Shown here one piece after another: positions 9,238 to 16,188 of a stretch of DNA of 28,603 bases. Source of the stretch: a virus; IMG/VR virus record IMGVR_UViG_3300033571_002325, positions 1 to 28,603 of that record; one strand, 5' to 3'. The position numbers were made by a program, and so were the translations under genes. Each line of letters begins with the position of its first letter. Position 1 is the first letter of the stretch. Below the pieces are notes generated by a model, which worked only from the letters and a program-made list of their open reading frames with translations, searched no databases and had not been told where the DNA came from.

Positions 9238-9768
9238 TTATTCGTTCGGAACGTCAATCGGAGCGCGTGTTTTTGAGAACCGATTGACCTCACGACGGCC
9301 AAGATCGCCAGCGCGACCCTCGCGCATCTGCGATTCTTTGGTCAAAACCGCATCACGCGCAGCGCGGCGCTCTTCCTCACGAGCCTCCTGCGTAAAGAGC
9401 ATCGGACGCTCCATAAGAACTAGACCGCCCACCTCAATGGTGTCGCCCTTCCAGCCGCGCGGCATCAATTCCGGATGGCGAGAAAGCGGAACCGGCTCCC
9501 AACCGTTCATTTCGTTCTGGCGAATGCGGTCAATGTCGTCCTGATTCATCACCGACTTCAGTTTCCACTGATAATCGAAGCCATCAGGCGGGTTCGGAGC
9601 CCAATATTTATCGCGCTCCGTCCCCTGAAGGTCCGGATTGCCGCGAAGCTGGCGAATACGAGCTTCTGCACGAGCCATAGACTGCTCTTTGGTCTCGCGG
9701 CCAGCGCCCGTAGAAGTAGCAGAACGCGCTTCACGCGTCCGCGCTTCATTATTTGTTTCAGTAACCAT
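9238..9768 (-). CDS. Conserved phage protein between scaffold and capsid genes
   Basis: 176 aa, ATG preceded by AAAGGA at about 9 nt. A charged N-terminus (Arg/Glu/Ala) leads into a conserved core: DGFDYQWKLKSV, NQDDIDRIRQNEMNGWEPVPLSRHPELMPRGWKGDTIEVGG and LMERP. The C-terminus is a charged helix (AREEERRAARDAVLTKESQMREG). The core pattern, with GW-x-PV, RHPE and LMERP, is familiar from uncharacterised proteins at this same position in many metagenomic phages. The location between the scaffold and capsid genes suggests a role in head assembly, for example an accessory scaffold, but no activity can be read from the sequence. Confidence 0.68.
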   Translation of the reverse strand: MVTETNNEARTREARSATSTGAGRETKEQSMARAEARIRQLRGNPDLQGTERDKYWAPNPPDGFDYQWKLKSVMNQDDIDRIRQNEMNGWEPVPLSRHPELMPRGWKGDTIEVGGLVLMERPMLFTQEAREEERRAARDAVLTKESQMREGRAGDLGRREVNRFSKTRAPIDVPNE

Positions 9769-9795
9769 GAATATATTCCTTTAAGTGCGTTTTGA

Positions 9796-10782
9796 TTAGG
9801 CGCTAAGTTTGCCCTGTTTGATCAAATACGCTTTGTTTCGTGCGTAAGATTCGATTGCCTTTTCCCGTGACATTTCGGGCTCAGCAAGAATGGCCATTTC
9901 GACCTCAGATGGCGAAAGAACCATCGTATTGGACGCGCCACTTGACCGGGAAGAAATGCCAGACGCCGAAGAGGCAACCGGAGCCGAAACCATCGACTTT
10001 TTCGCCCGAGGTGCATAACTTTCATCAGAAGAGCTACGCGAATATCCAAGACGGTTTTCGATGTAACCAAAATATTCGTCGGATTCCGGAACAAGACCGT
10101 CTTCAAGCGCGTCCTGATGGGCTCGCGTCAATCGACCAATCTTGTCGGTGACTTCGGGATGCTCACGCAACCACTGAGCGCTTTTCGGCGTTAAACGGCT
10201 GGCATAGACCTCAACAGGGTCCTGCTGAATTTGAGGCTCAAAATTAGGAATCTGAGGCTCGTAAACAGCGCCCTCTGTCGTCTGCTGAAGAACTTCTTCA
10301 AGCTTTTGCTTGCCGTTGTTCAACTGAAGTAGATGACTTTCCGCCTGAGCAATTGCGCGCTGCGCTTTTGCCGCAAGGTTATAATCACCAGCAGCCATAG
10401 CTTCTGCGTAATCACGCTCAGCATTTGCAGCAGCCTGCTCAGTTGCATCAATCGCATTCATAATAATGCGATAGTTGCTGTCCTGAACTTCAGTCTGAGC
10501 GCGTCCAACAGACTGAGCCTGCTGACGGGCATACAACTCAGCCTGCTGACGGGCATTGCGCTCCGCTTCAGCAACACGCTTTTGATGCTCATATTGTTTT
10601 TTCAGGTCGTGAAGGGCTTTTTCACGATCATCGACCTTATCTGATTTGTCATTCGAAACTTCGCGAATTTGAGATTTTGTCTCATCAATCTTCGCGTTCT
10701 TGTCGGAAAGCTCAACTTCGGTAACAGTCTCTTCTGGAAGAGTTACCTCAACCGGCTTTTCTTCTTTAACTTCATCAATCAT
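9796..10782 (-). CDS. Putative scaffolding protein
   Basis: 328 aa, ATG with AAGGAG 8 nt upstream. The N-terminus is acidic (VKEEKPVEVTLPEETVTEVEL). A long coiled-coil region rich in Ala/Gln/Glu/Lys follows at about 50-180 (EKALHDLKKQYEHQKRVAEAE, then RQQAELYARQQAQ). A conserved LTPKSAQWLREHPEV segment lies near 200. The C-terminus has a Ser-rich linker and a final basic helix EMSREKAIESYARNKAYLIK. Acidic coiled coil plus a helical basic C-terminus is the usual architecture of phage scaffolds, whose C-terminus binds the capsid protein. Position between GroES and the capsid genes agrees. Sequence identity with any known scaffold cannot be shown here. Confidence 0.75.
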   Translation of the reverse strand: MIDEVKEEKPVEVTLPEETVTEVELSDKNAKIDETKSQIREVSNDKSDKVDDREKALHDLKKQYEHQKRVAEAERNARQQAELYARQQAQSVGRAQTEVQDSNYRIIMNAIDATEQAAANAERDYAEAMAAGDYNLAAKAQRAIAQAESHLLQLNNGKQKLEEVLQQTTEGAVYEPQIPNFEPQIQQDPVEVYASRLTPKSAQWLREHPEVTDKIGRLTRAHQDALEDGLVPESDEYFGYIENRLGYSRSSSDESYAPRAKKSMVSAPVASSASGISSRSSGASNTMVLSPSEVEMAILAEPEMSREKAIESYARNKAYLIKQGKLSA

Positions 10783-10794
10783 AGGAAGCGCTCC

Positions 10795-11211
10795 TTAGTA
10801 AACGAGATCCGGATGGCTCACCCGGCAACGGATGTGAATGTCATTAACAACACGGCAATCAACAACGCTATCTCTCGAAATGCGCGATTTCATCGTGTTT
10901 AACTGGAAAGGCCAGCCATCTGACGGCCTAAAGACAACCCAATCTCCGACATTAATGTCTCGGAATTTGTTGCCCTCTTCATCGACATAAGCAGTTGTGC
11001 CAAGTTTTAGGATTAGGCCAACTTTGCCCTGCCAACGGGATTCTTCTCGCGTTGCGTCCGAAAGGATAATTCCGCTCTTTGTCTTTTCCGGCGGAATATA
11101 CAGAGCAACTAAAACATCACTACCGAAAATCTCTACGCCTTCTAACTCTCCGACTTTATCCAAGAGCGCGGCCTTGGGATCAGTCTCATGATTCATTTCT
11201 ATCGCGGGCAT
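10795..11211 (-). CDS. GroES-like co-chaperonin
   Basis: 138 aa, ATG at 11211; an internal ATG five codons in is also possible. The core fits the GroES fold. GSDVLVALYIPPEKT (about 30-44) corresponds to the first strand. KSGIIL (45-50) matches the mobile loop with its hydrophobic tripeptide IIL that contacts GroEL. ESRWQGKVGLILKLG follows, then VGDWVVFRPSDGW (88-100). It is longer than bacterial GroES (about 97 aa), with extra N- and C-terminal segments. No GroEL gene is in the window, so it would work with host GroEL or one encoded elsewhere, probably to fold the capsid protein. T4 gp31 is the classical precedent for such a phage co-chaperonin. Its place just before the scaffold gene supports a head-assembly role. 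Confidence 0.85.
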   Translation of the reverse strand: MPAIEMNHETDPKAALLDKVGELEGVEIFGSDVLVALYIPPEKTKSGIILSDATREESRWQGKVGLILKLGTTAYVDEEGNKFRDINVGDWVVFRPSDGWPFQLNTMKSRISRDSVVDCRVVNDIHIRCRVSHPDLVY

Positions 11212-11217
11212 CGCGAC

Positions 11218-11427
11218 TTACCTTTCTTCACGTTTAACACCAAGGATATCTTCATTGACATCTTTGGCGATTGCGAGAGCATCTCGCAAACCCTTTATGA
11301 CACCGACCCGGAACCGCATGTCCGCCCAATCGATGGCTCTTCCAGTGACTAACTCAGCAGCATGCTTTTCGAGTTGTTCACCAATCTGCTTTTCAATTTC
11401 TTGAAGGCAGCGAAGATCTAAATTCAT
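11218..11427 (-). CDS. Small helical protein of unknown function
   Basis: 69 aa, ATG at 11427 with a strong AGGAG six nt upstream. It is fully helical and charged: MNLDLRCLQEIEKQIGEQLEKHAAEL, then VGVIKGLRDALAIAKDVNEDILGVKREE. Short proteins ending in GLR-x-AL-x-IA-x-x-x-NE-x-ILG are often encoded beside the GroES and scaffold genes of related phages. It is separated by 6 nt from the GroES start, so the two are probably translated together. Function unknown; an assembly cofactor is a guess. Confidence 0.68.
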   Translation of the reverse strand: MNLDLRCLQEIEKQIGEQLEKHAAELVTGRAIDWADMRFRVGVIKGLRDALAIAKDVNEDILGVKREER

Positions 11428-11446
11428 TCGCTCTCCTGTGTGGGAA

Positions 11447-11472
11447 AGCCCCCGATCTATTGACCGGGGGCT
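11447..11472 (-). terminator. Terminator-like hairpin after the 396-aa gene
   Basis: An 8-bp GC stem (AGCCCCCG / CGGGGGCT) with a 10-nt loop lies 7 nt after the stop at 11480. On the minus strand it is followed by TTTCCC, a short U run. It precedes the ribosome site of the 69-aa gene and probably reduces read-through. Confidence 0.55.
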
Positions 11473-11479
11473 AATTTAT

Positions 11480-12670
11480 TTAGACGCTTTTACCTTTGGT
11501 CGTTCCAGCGCCGTAAGCATCAATCTTCTGCTTGCGACCAAAACCACCGCCAGAGCCGAAGTCCATGGCCGGATATTCACCCTTACGACCGGGCTTCTTA
11601 TACGGAACCTGAACCGCACCGCCATCTTTGCGCATCATCGGGGGCTGAGCGCCGCCCATCGGGGGCATACCACCCATCGGGGGCATACCGCCCATCGGGG
11701 GCATACCGCCCATCGGGGGCATACCACCCGGAGCGCCAGCCATCGGCGGAGGCGCGGGCGGCATCATCGGAGCGCCGCTCGGACCCGGAGGCATACCAGT
11801 CAGAGGACGAACGCCAGCCTGCTGATCCTGACCCTGATCCTTGCCAAGGTTGAAGATCATCACAGTCTTGCTGTCCTTGCCCTGACGACCGTCTTTACCA
11901 GCATCGGACATCAAAGGACCACCAGCATCACGCTTCTTGCGCGCAACGCCGCCCTTTTTCATGGCGTATTCGCCGCCACCAAGATTGCCCTTTTTATATT
12001 CGTCGGGCGAAATATAACTGCGGCTAAGCTCGTTCATTGCCTTTCGCTCTTCGGGGGAAATAGCCGAAGAACCAACCTTGCCACGGTTCTTGCGCAGACG
12101 ATCCTCGGACTCAAAAATTTCATCTTCCGGAGGAAGCGCGCCACCATCGTCCTTGTACGTACGACCGCCTTTTTTCAGACCTTTCATGGACTGCTGCTTG
12201 TCGTGCTTTTCATCAAGCTTAGAGTGTTCCCACTTCTCAAGCTTCATACCGTGCTTCTTAGCGAGTTTGCGATCTTCGGCAAGATCCTTCTTGGAGTGTT
12301 CCCACTCAATCTCGCTAACCTTGCCGCCAGCCTTACGAACAGCAATATCCGGCTTGTTGTAGGTCAGCTGCTGCTCAGTTCCTGTCGGAATCTTGCCAGC
12401 GCGAGCGCCGCCACGCGGGGCCTTGTCCAGACGCTTCAGGCTGTCCGCACCAACGACCTTACCGCCCTTCTTACGCATAATGCGCGGCATCGTCTCTTTC
12501 GAGAGTTCCGGCTCTTTATCAATCGGCTTTAGGCCGCGCTGCTCATTCGTATTGAGAGCATCAAAGCCAGCCCAATTCTTAGCTTTGCCAGTGTGCTTCT
12601 CATCAGCACCATAAGCTTTTAGCTTCTTCTCGTGCGACTCTTTCGCCGCCTTATGATATTCATGCGCCAT
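11480..12670 (-). CDS. Basic repeat protein with GG tags, probable virion component
   Basis: 396 aa, ATG with AGGA about 9 nt upstream. It is very rich in Lys, Gly, Pro and Met with no hydrophobic core of a normal enzyme. It has GG tags at RKKGGKV (67-72), RKAGGKV (112-118), LKKGGRT, MKKGGVA, RDAGGP and RKDGGAV. Two related copies of EWEHSK / KWEHSK (about 122-151) are separated by DLAEDRKLAKKHGMKL. Residues 219-241 carry the block YISPDEYKKGNLG-x-x-EYA that also occurs in the 1109-aa protein. A GGMPPM repeat (about 316-340) follows a Pro-rich stretch. Similar proteins occur beside portal or scaffold genes of metagenomic phages without known function. A DNA-contacting or internal head protein would fit its charge. 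Confidence 0.7.
   Translation of the reverse strand: MAHEYHKAAKESHEKKLKAYGADEKHTGKAKNWAGFDALNTNEQRGLKPIDKEPELSKETMPRIMRKKGGKVVGADSLKRLDKAPRGGARAGKIPTGTEQQLTYNKPDIAVRKAGGKVSEIEWEHSKKDLAEDRKLAKKHGMKLEKWEHSKLDEKHDKQQSMKGLKKGGRTYKDDGGALPPEDEIFESEDRLRKNRGKVGSSAISPEERKAMNELSRSYISPDEYKKGNLGGGEYAMKKGGVARKKRDAGGPLMSDAGKDGRQGKDSKTVMIFNLGKDQGQDQQAGVRPLTGMPPGPSGAPMMPPAPPPMAGAPGGMPPMGGMPPMGGMPPMGGMPPMGGAQPPMMRKDGGAVQVPYKKPGRKGEYPAMDFGSGGGFGRKQKIDAYGAGTTKGKSV
11655..11726 (-). repeat. Four 18-bp tandem repeats coding GGMPPM
   Basis: Four consecutive 18-bp units, cccatcgggggcatacc followed by a or g, differ only at the final wobble base. They encode Gly-Gly-Met-Pro-Pro-Met repeats. The near-identity at DNA level indicates recent expansion by slippage or unequal recombination. 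Confidence 0.95.
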
Positions 12671-12776
12671 AATTTTAAGTCCTATAGGATAAACCCATTA
12701 AGCGAAGCGCTCGCCCTTTGGAGCGAAATTCTGGTGGCCAACCAGAATTGAAAAAATCGACTCGGCACGAGACGAA

Positions 12777-12804
12777 AATATAAGCAAGGTTATTCACCCC
12801 GCAA
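12777..12804 (-). promoter_or_regulatory. Weak candidate promoter upstream of the 396-aa gene
   Basis: In the 178-nt gap between two genes the minus strand has TTGCGG (12804-12799), a 16-nt spacer and TATATT (12782-12777). The -10 matches five of six bases but the -35 only three. The same gap also holds a perfect 9-bp stem at 12727-12749 (AATTCTGGT / ACCAGAATT). Confidence 0.25.
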
Positions 12805-12808
12805 AGAC

Positions 12809-12843
12809 TTTCCCCGCAAATTATAAGCTAATTTGCGAGGAAA
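12809..12843 (-). terminator. Hairpin after the 1109-aa gene
   Basis: A stem of 9 perfect pairs (CGCAAATTA / TAATTTGCG), one mismatch and 5 further pairs starts 5 nt after the stop codon at 12849. No U tract follows on the minus strand (GTCTTTGCGG), so termination would be weak; a role in protecting mRNA 3' ends is equally possible. Confidence 0.45.
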
Positions 12844-12848
12844 TGAAG

Positions 12849-15800
12849 CTACTTTTTACGCTGCGCGGCCCTCATGTTATCGACCAAATTTGGATATGGC
12901 CGTCCTGCCGCTTTTGCCGCCGCTTTTGCCGACTTCTTTTGACCTTTGCTCAAAGCTTCCGGCTCACCCAAATCTTTAGGACGTTTCTTATCCCAAACCT
13001 TGCCGCCTTCAGCTATTTTGAGAGCACGATCCACAGCGCCACCGTCACTATGACAATTCCAAGCTCTAAGAGACTTGTTAATACGACTGTCTGGATCATT
13101 GGCCGTCTCACTGCTGGTCAACTTAGACTTCATGCCCTTCATGCGAGAGCAAAACGACTTGCGGCGCGCAGCATCTTTGTCCGTCTTAGGATGCGGAGCC
13201 GGTGGCTTCAGGTCATGGCCTTCCGCCTTGGCGGACGCACGTCCCTTGGCGTTTAGACCACCTTCAGGGTTCTGGCCTTCCTTGCGTGTCCAAGCGCCGC
13301 CACCAGCCTTAAGGCTCATGTCAAACACAGGATCTTTGTCGATCTTTGTGTTGACGCGACCGCCTTTGCGTTTTGCAATGCGGAGAGCTTTCTCAACGTC
13401 TTCTTCTGTCGGTTTAACGACGCCGCCTTTTTTAAAGCCGGGGCCATACGCCAGAGTTCCTGTAAAGTTTGTCGCGGTAGGGGGCGTATATCCAGTGACA
13501 GACGAAGGATTATACGAGCCAATAGAGTTGTAAACAGGGCCATAATTTCCATAGCCCTCTATCTTGCCCACATACTGATTTGGACCCAAATAGCTCGGGC
13601 TATGGATACCGACGCCAGTCATTGGATCCCACGTTATTGGCGTGAATTGTCCAGTGATCGGGTCAATGTGACTAGAATAAGCGGCGTTAGCTCCAGCCAT
13701 TGCATCAGTAAAGGCTTTATTGAATTGACTCATGTCTGTCATGCCCTGCGGCGTCCACTGCCCCGGCAAACCAGACTGCGTGACCGACCCAACGCTTGTC
13801 CCGGACATACCGATAGGCGTTCCAGTGGGATTTGACATTGTGCCTACGCCAGTGGCGGCTGCTGCTCCTGACGCGGCCAAAGCTTCCATAACGTTTTTAT
13901 CTGGCAGAGGCATTCCGCCGGGCGCAGAAGGTATTGCAGCCATCAAATGCGCCGGTGGATTTGGGTCCCAACGATTTATTGCCGCCAAGACCTTGTAGTT
14001 GTTTACCTGACTCTGCCAGTTCGCCATGGCGTCTTGATATTGCTTCTGTAGCGCCTGCCAATCAGAAACTTGTTTTTTATAAGCATCAATCGCGCCCTGC
14101 TGCTGAAGCTCCTGCGGAGTATACTGCTGCTGAAGCTCCTGCGGAGTATACTCTGGATAAGTATACTGCTTTGTCATTTCTGGAAGCTTGTTGTTGTCCC
14201 ACTGCGGCATGGGCGGAACTTGCGGTCCAACGTTTGCCGGCGGGCTAAACGGATGTCTACCGTTTCTTACCTCATTAGCAACGTAATCGGCTTCAAACTT
14301 CTTGCGGGCGTCACTTGCCGATCTCCATTGATCGAACTGTTGACGATATGTCTGATACGCAGTCGCAGTCTTGGCCTCATTAGAATTTTTGATGAAGTTG
14401 TCGATATCGGACATTTTAACTTTGCCCGAGGAAAGCTGACCAAGCAGATTTTTCAATCCTTGATCGCTAGGAGCCTGATGCAGATATTTGTCATAAATAG
14501 CATTGATCTGCTGAATCCATGCCTGTGAGGATTCTGTTTGTGTTTTAGGTGCTGTCCCCGTTGCACCCGCAAATTGTATGCCGTCTTCCGGCATAGTGAA
14601 GACGCCAAACTGTCCACTTTTAGGTATCGTGCGGAGTGCCGCGACTTTGGCGGCTACGGCAGGACCGTGAGTATTAATACCACGGAAAATGCGGTCTTGT
14701 GGGGTCTTACCTTTTCCATGCTCTAATTTATCTTTCATATAGACAACCGCGACTTTCGCCGCGATTTCCGGATTCAACAACAAGTCTGGATTTTCCTCCA
14801 GTTGGGTTCCAAGCCCAGCCTTTTCGCCGTAATCACGATAATTTGCGCGTCCCGTAAGCTGAATGTGTCCGCGCCCACGGTAATTGTAGCCATCATCCCC
14901 ACCTTTATTGCCTGCGGAATGGGCATACACACGATTGAAGAATGCGCGGTCATCTTTCTTCAACCGCTCTAGTTCTGCGTCAGGTATTTTCCGAGTTTGC
15001 GGAAGCGCGCGGTGGATATCTTTAACCTTGGTTCCAGAATAAGAATTTTCTGATTTGGGTTTAAAATTTGATTCTCCTTGAACAGCCGCAGCCATAATAT
15101 TTCGAATTTGTGGATCCCTAATGTTATAATAATTCAGCGCGTCAATAAGAGTTGATTTTCCGCGATTGACTAAGTCAGCCACTGCGTCCACGGCTCCGGA
15201 AGCCACTTTACCGGCTGTGTCCACAGCATCGGATAAGTATCCTTCAGCAGTCTGCGCGCCAGCTTGTTCAAATTGTTTCGGGAATGTCTTTTCTAAAAAT
15301 CCGGCCCAATCTTGATTGTTTCCGAGTTGTTCTTGAGCAGCTGCAAGCTGCTCTGGTGTCGCCGTTTTACCTGTAAAATCTTGATACATTCGGTTTATGT
15401 CTTGAACGTTCAGACCTTCATCTGAAGCAGTAAAAGAGCCCACCATATCGGTAAGATTTAAACCGCCCTTTGCTTGATTGGTCCAATAATCCAAGCCCTC
15501 CTTATCAGGAGCGCGGCCAAGGGCCGTTTGATAAAGTGCGTTTATCGCTTGTGTAGGGTTGTCTTTGTATAGGCCCTGAAACTCTTTAGAACCAGCAAAC
15601 TGCTGGAGAACATCGGCCTGACTTATGTCGCCATTTTCAAGCTGATTAGCCCAATACGCCACGCCTTCTTTATCTGGCGTCCTACCCATGATGTTTTTAT
15701 ACAGAGAGTTAACATAATCAACCGTAGATTCTTGCGGTGTATTAGACTGATCAACAACCGGATTAGACGTGTCTAAACCGGTATCGCCTCCTGTCGCGTA

Positions 15801-16178
15801 ACCAGCGCGTCCACCCGTGGACAATGCATACTCTTTACGCCCTAAGTTGCCTTTGCGATATTCCTCTGGGGAAATATACCACATTGGGTCCTTGGGAGAA
15901 TCCATTCTCTTATAAAAGGGCGTCGTGTTAATAACGTCGCGCTGATCCCAATATTCTTTTGACCCAACTTCCGGCGCGGCTTTAGGCGCGACTGGAGGCG
16001 AGACTTTGCCGCCTTTTTTATAACCATCAGCCAAATGCGGAAACTCAGCGTCAAGATCATTAAGCAATGACACCGCATCCTTATGCGCATCTACAGAATT
16101 GCTCGTAGGGCGCTCGTATGTCGGAGCCTTCTTCTGGGTGGCCAGACGAAGAGCGTTGTCGATTGCTTTGTCTTTCAT
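12849..16178 (-). CDS. GH19-type lysozyme/chitinase-like virion protein with DUF4214-like repeats
   Basis: 1109 aa. The N-terminus has a short helix IDNALRLA, the tag KKGGKV (54-59) and the block YISPEEYRKGNLG (101-113). Two clear DUF4214-like repeats follow at about 153-200 and 207-250 (YVNSLYKNIMGRTPDKEGVAYW and its partner), with weaker copies at 260-300 and 557-600. Residues about 345-520 form a GH19-like hydrolase: AAAVQGESNF with Glu369 as likely catalytic acid, then YNYRGRGHIQLTGRANY (431-447), NPDLLLNPEIAAKVAVVYM and GINTH. A Gln/Pro-rich region (660-760) and Gly/Ser-rich linker follow. The C-terminus has tags FKKGGVV, KRKGGRV, AEGGKV and the module KSFCSRMKGMKSKLTS with SRINKSLRAWNC, resembling a small domain of other phage proteins. 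It probably opens peptidoglycan during entry. Confidence 0.82.
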   Translation of the reverse strand: MKDKAIDNALRLATQKKAPTYERPTSNSVDAHKDAVSLLNDLDAEFPHLADGYKKGGKVSPPVAPKAAPEVGSKEYWDQRDVINTTPFYKRMDSPKDPMWYISPEEYRKGNLGRKEYALSTGGRAGYATGGDTGLDTSNPVVDQSNTPQESTVDYVNSLYKNIMGRTPDKEGVAYWANQLENGDISQADVLQQFAGSKEFQGLYKDNPTQAINALYQTALGRAPDKEGLDYWTNQAKGGLNLTDMVGSFTASDEGLNVQDINRMYQDFTGKTATPEQLAAAQEQLGNNQDWAGFLEKTFPKQFEQAGAQTAEGYLSDAVDTAGKVASGAVDAVADLVNRGKSTLIDALNYYNIRDPQIRNIMAAAVQGESNFKPKSENSYSGTKVKDIHRALPQTRKIPDAELERLKKDDRAFFNRVYAHSAGNKGGDDGYNYRGRGHIQLTGRANYRDYGEKAGLGTQLEENPDLLLNPEIAAKVAVVYMKDKLEHGKGKTPQDRIFRGINTHGPAVAAKVAALRTIPKSGQFGVFTMPEDGIQFAGATGTAPKTQTESSQAWIQQINAIYDKYLHQAPSDQGLKNLLGQLSSGKVKMSDIDNFIKNSNEAKTATAYQTYRQQFDQWRSASDARKKFEADYVANEVRNGRHPFSPPANVGPQVPPMPQWDNNKLPEMTKQYTYPEYTPQELQQQYTPQELQQQGAIDAYKKQVSDWQALQKQYQDAMANWQSQVNNYKVLAAINRWDPNPPAHLMAAIPSAPGGMPLPDKNVMEALAASGAAAATGVGTMSNPTGTPIGMSGTSVGSVTQSGLPGQWTPQGMTDMSQFNKAFTDAMAGANAAYSSHIDPITGQFTPITWDPMTGVGIHSPSYLGPNQYVGKIEGYGNYGPVYNSIGSYNPSSVTGYTPPTATNFTGTLAYGPGFKKGGVVKPTEEDVEKALRIAKRKGGRVNTKIDKDPVFDMSLKAGGGAWTRKEGQNPEGGLNAKGRASAKAEGHDLKPPAPHPKTDKDAARRKSFCSRMKGMKSKLTSSETANDPDSRINKSLRAWNCHSDGGAVDRALKIAEGGKVWDKKRPKDLGEPEALSKGQKKSAKAAAKAAGRPYPNLVDNMRAAQRKK
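14097..14150 (-). repeat. Perfect 27-bp tandem duplication
   Basis: Two identical 27-bp copies (14097-14123 and 14124-14150) encode the nonapeptide YTPQELQQQ twice within the Gln/Pro-rich linker of the 1109-aa protein. Perfect identity points to a recent duplication. Confidence 0.95.
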
Positions 16179-16188
16179 GATGTCACCA

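Noticed and set aside
11438-12532. Plus-strand open frame of 364 codons with His/Arg/Gly repeats
   Set aside because: Its repeats are the reverse complement of the GGMPPM-coding DNA; the minus-strand gene has the ribosome site and conserved motifs.
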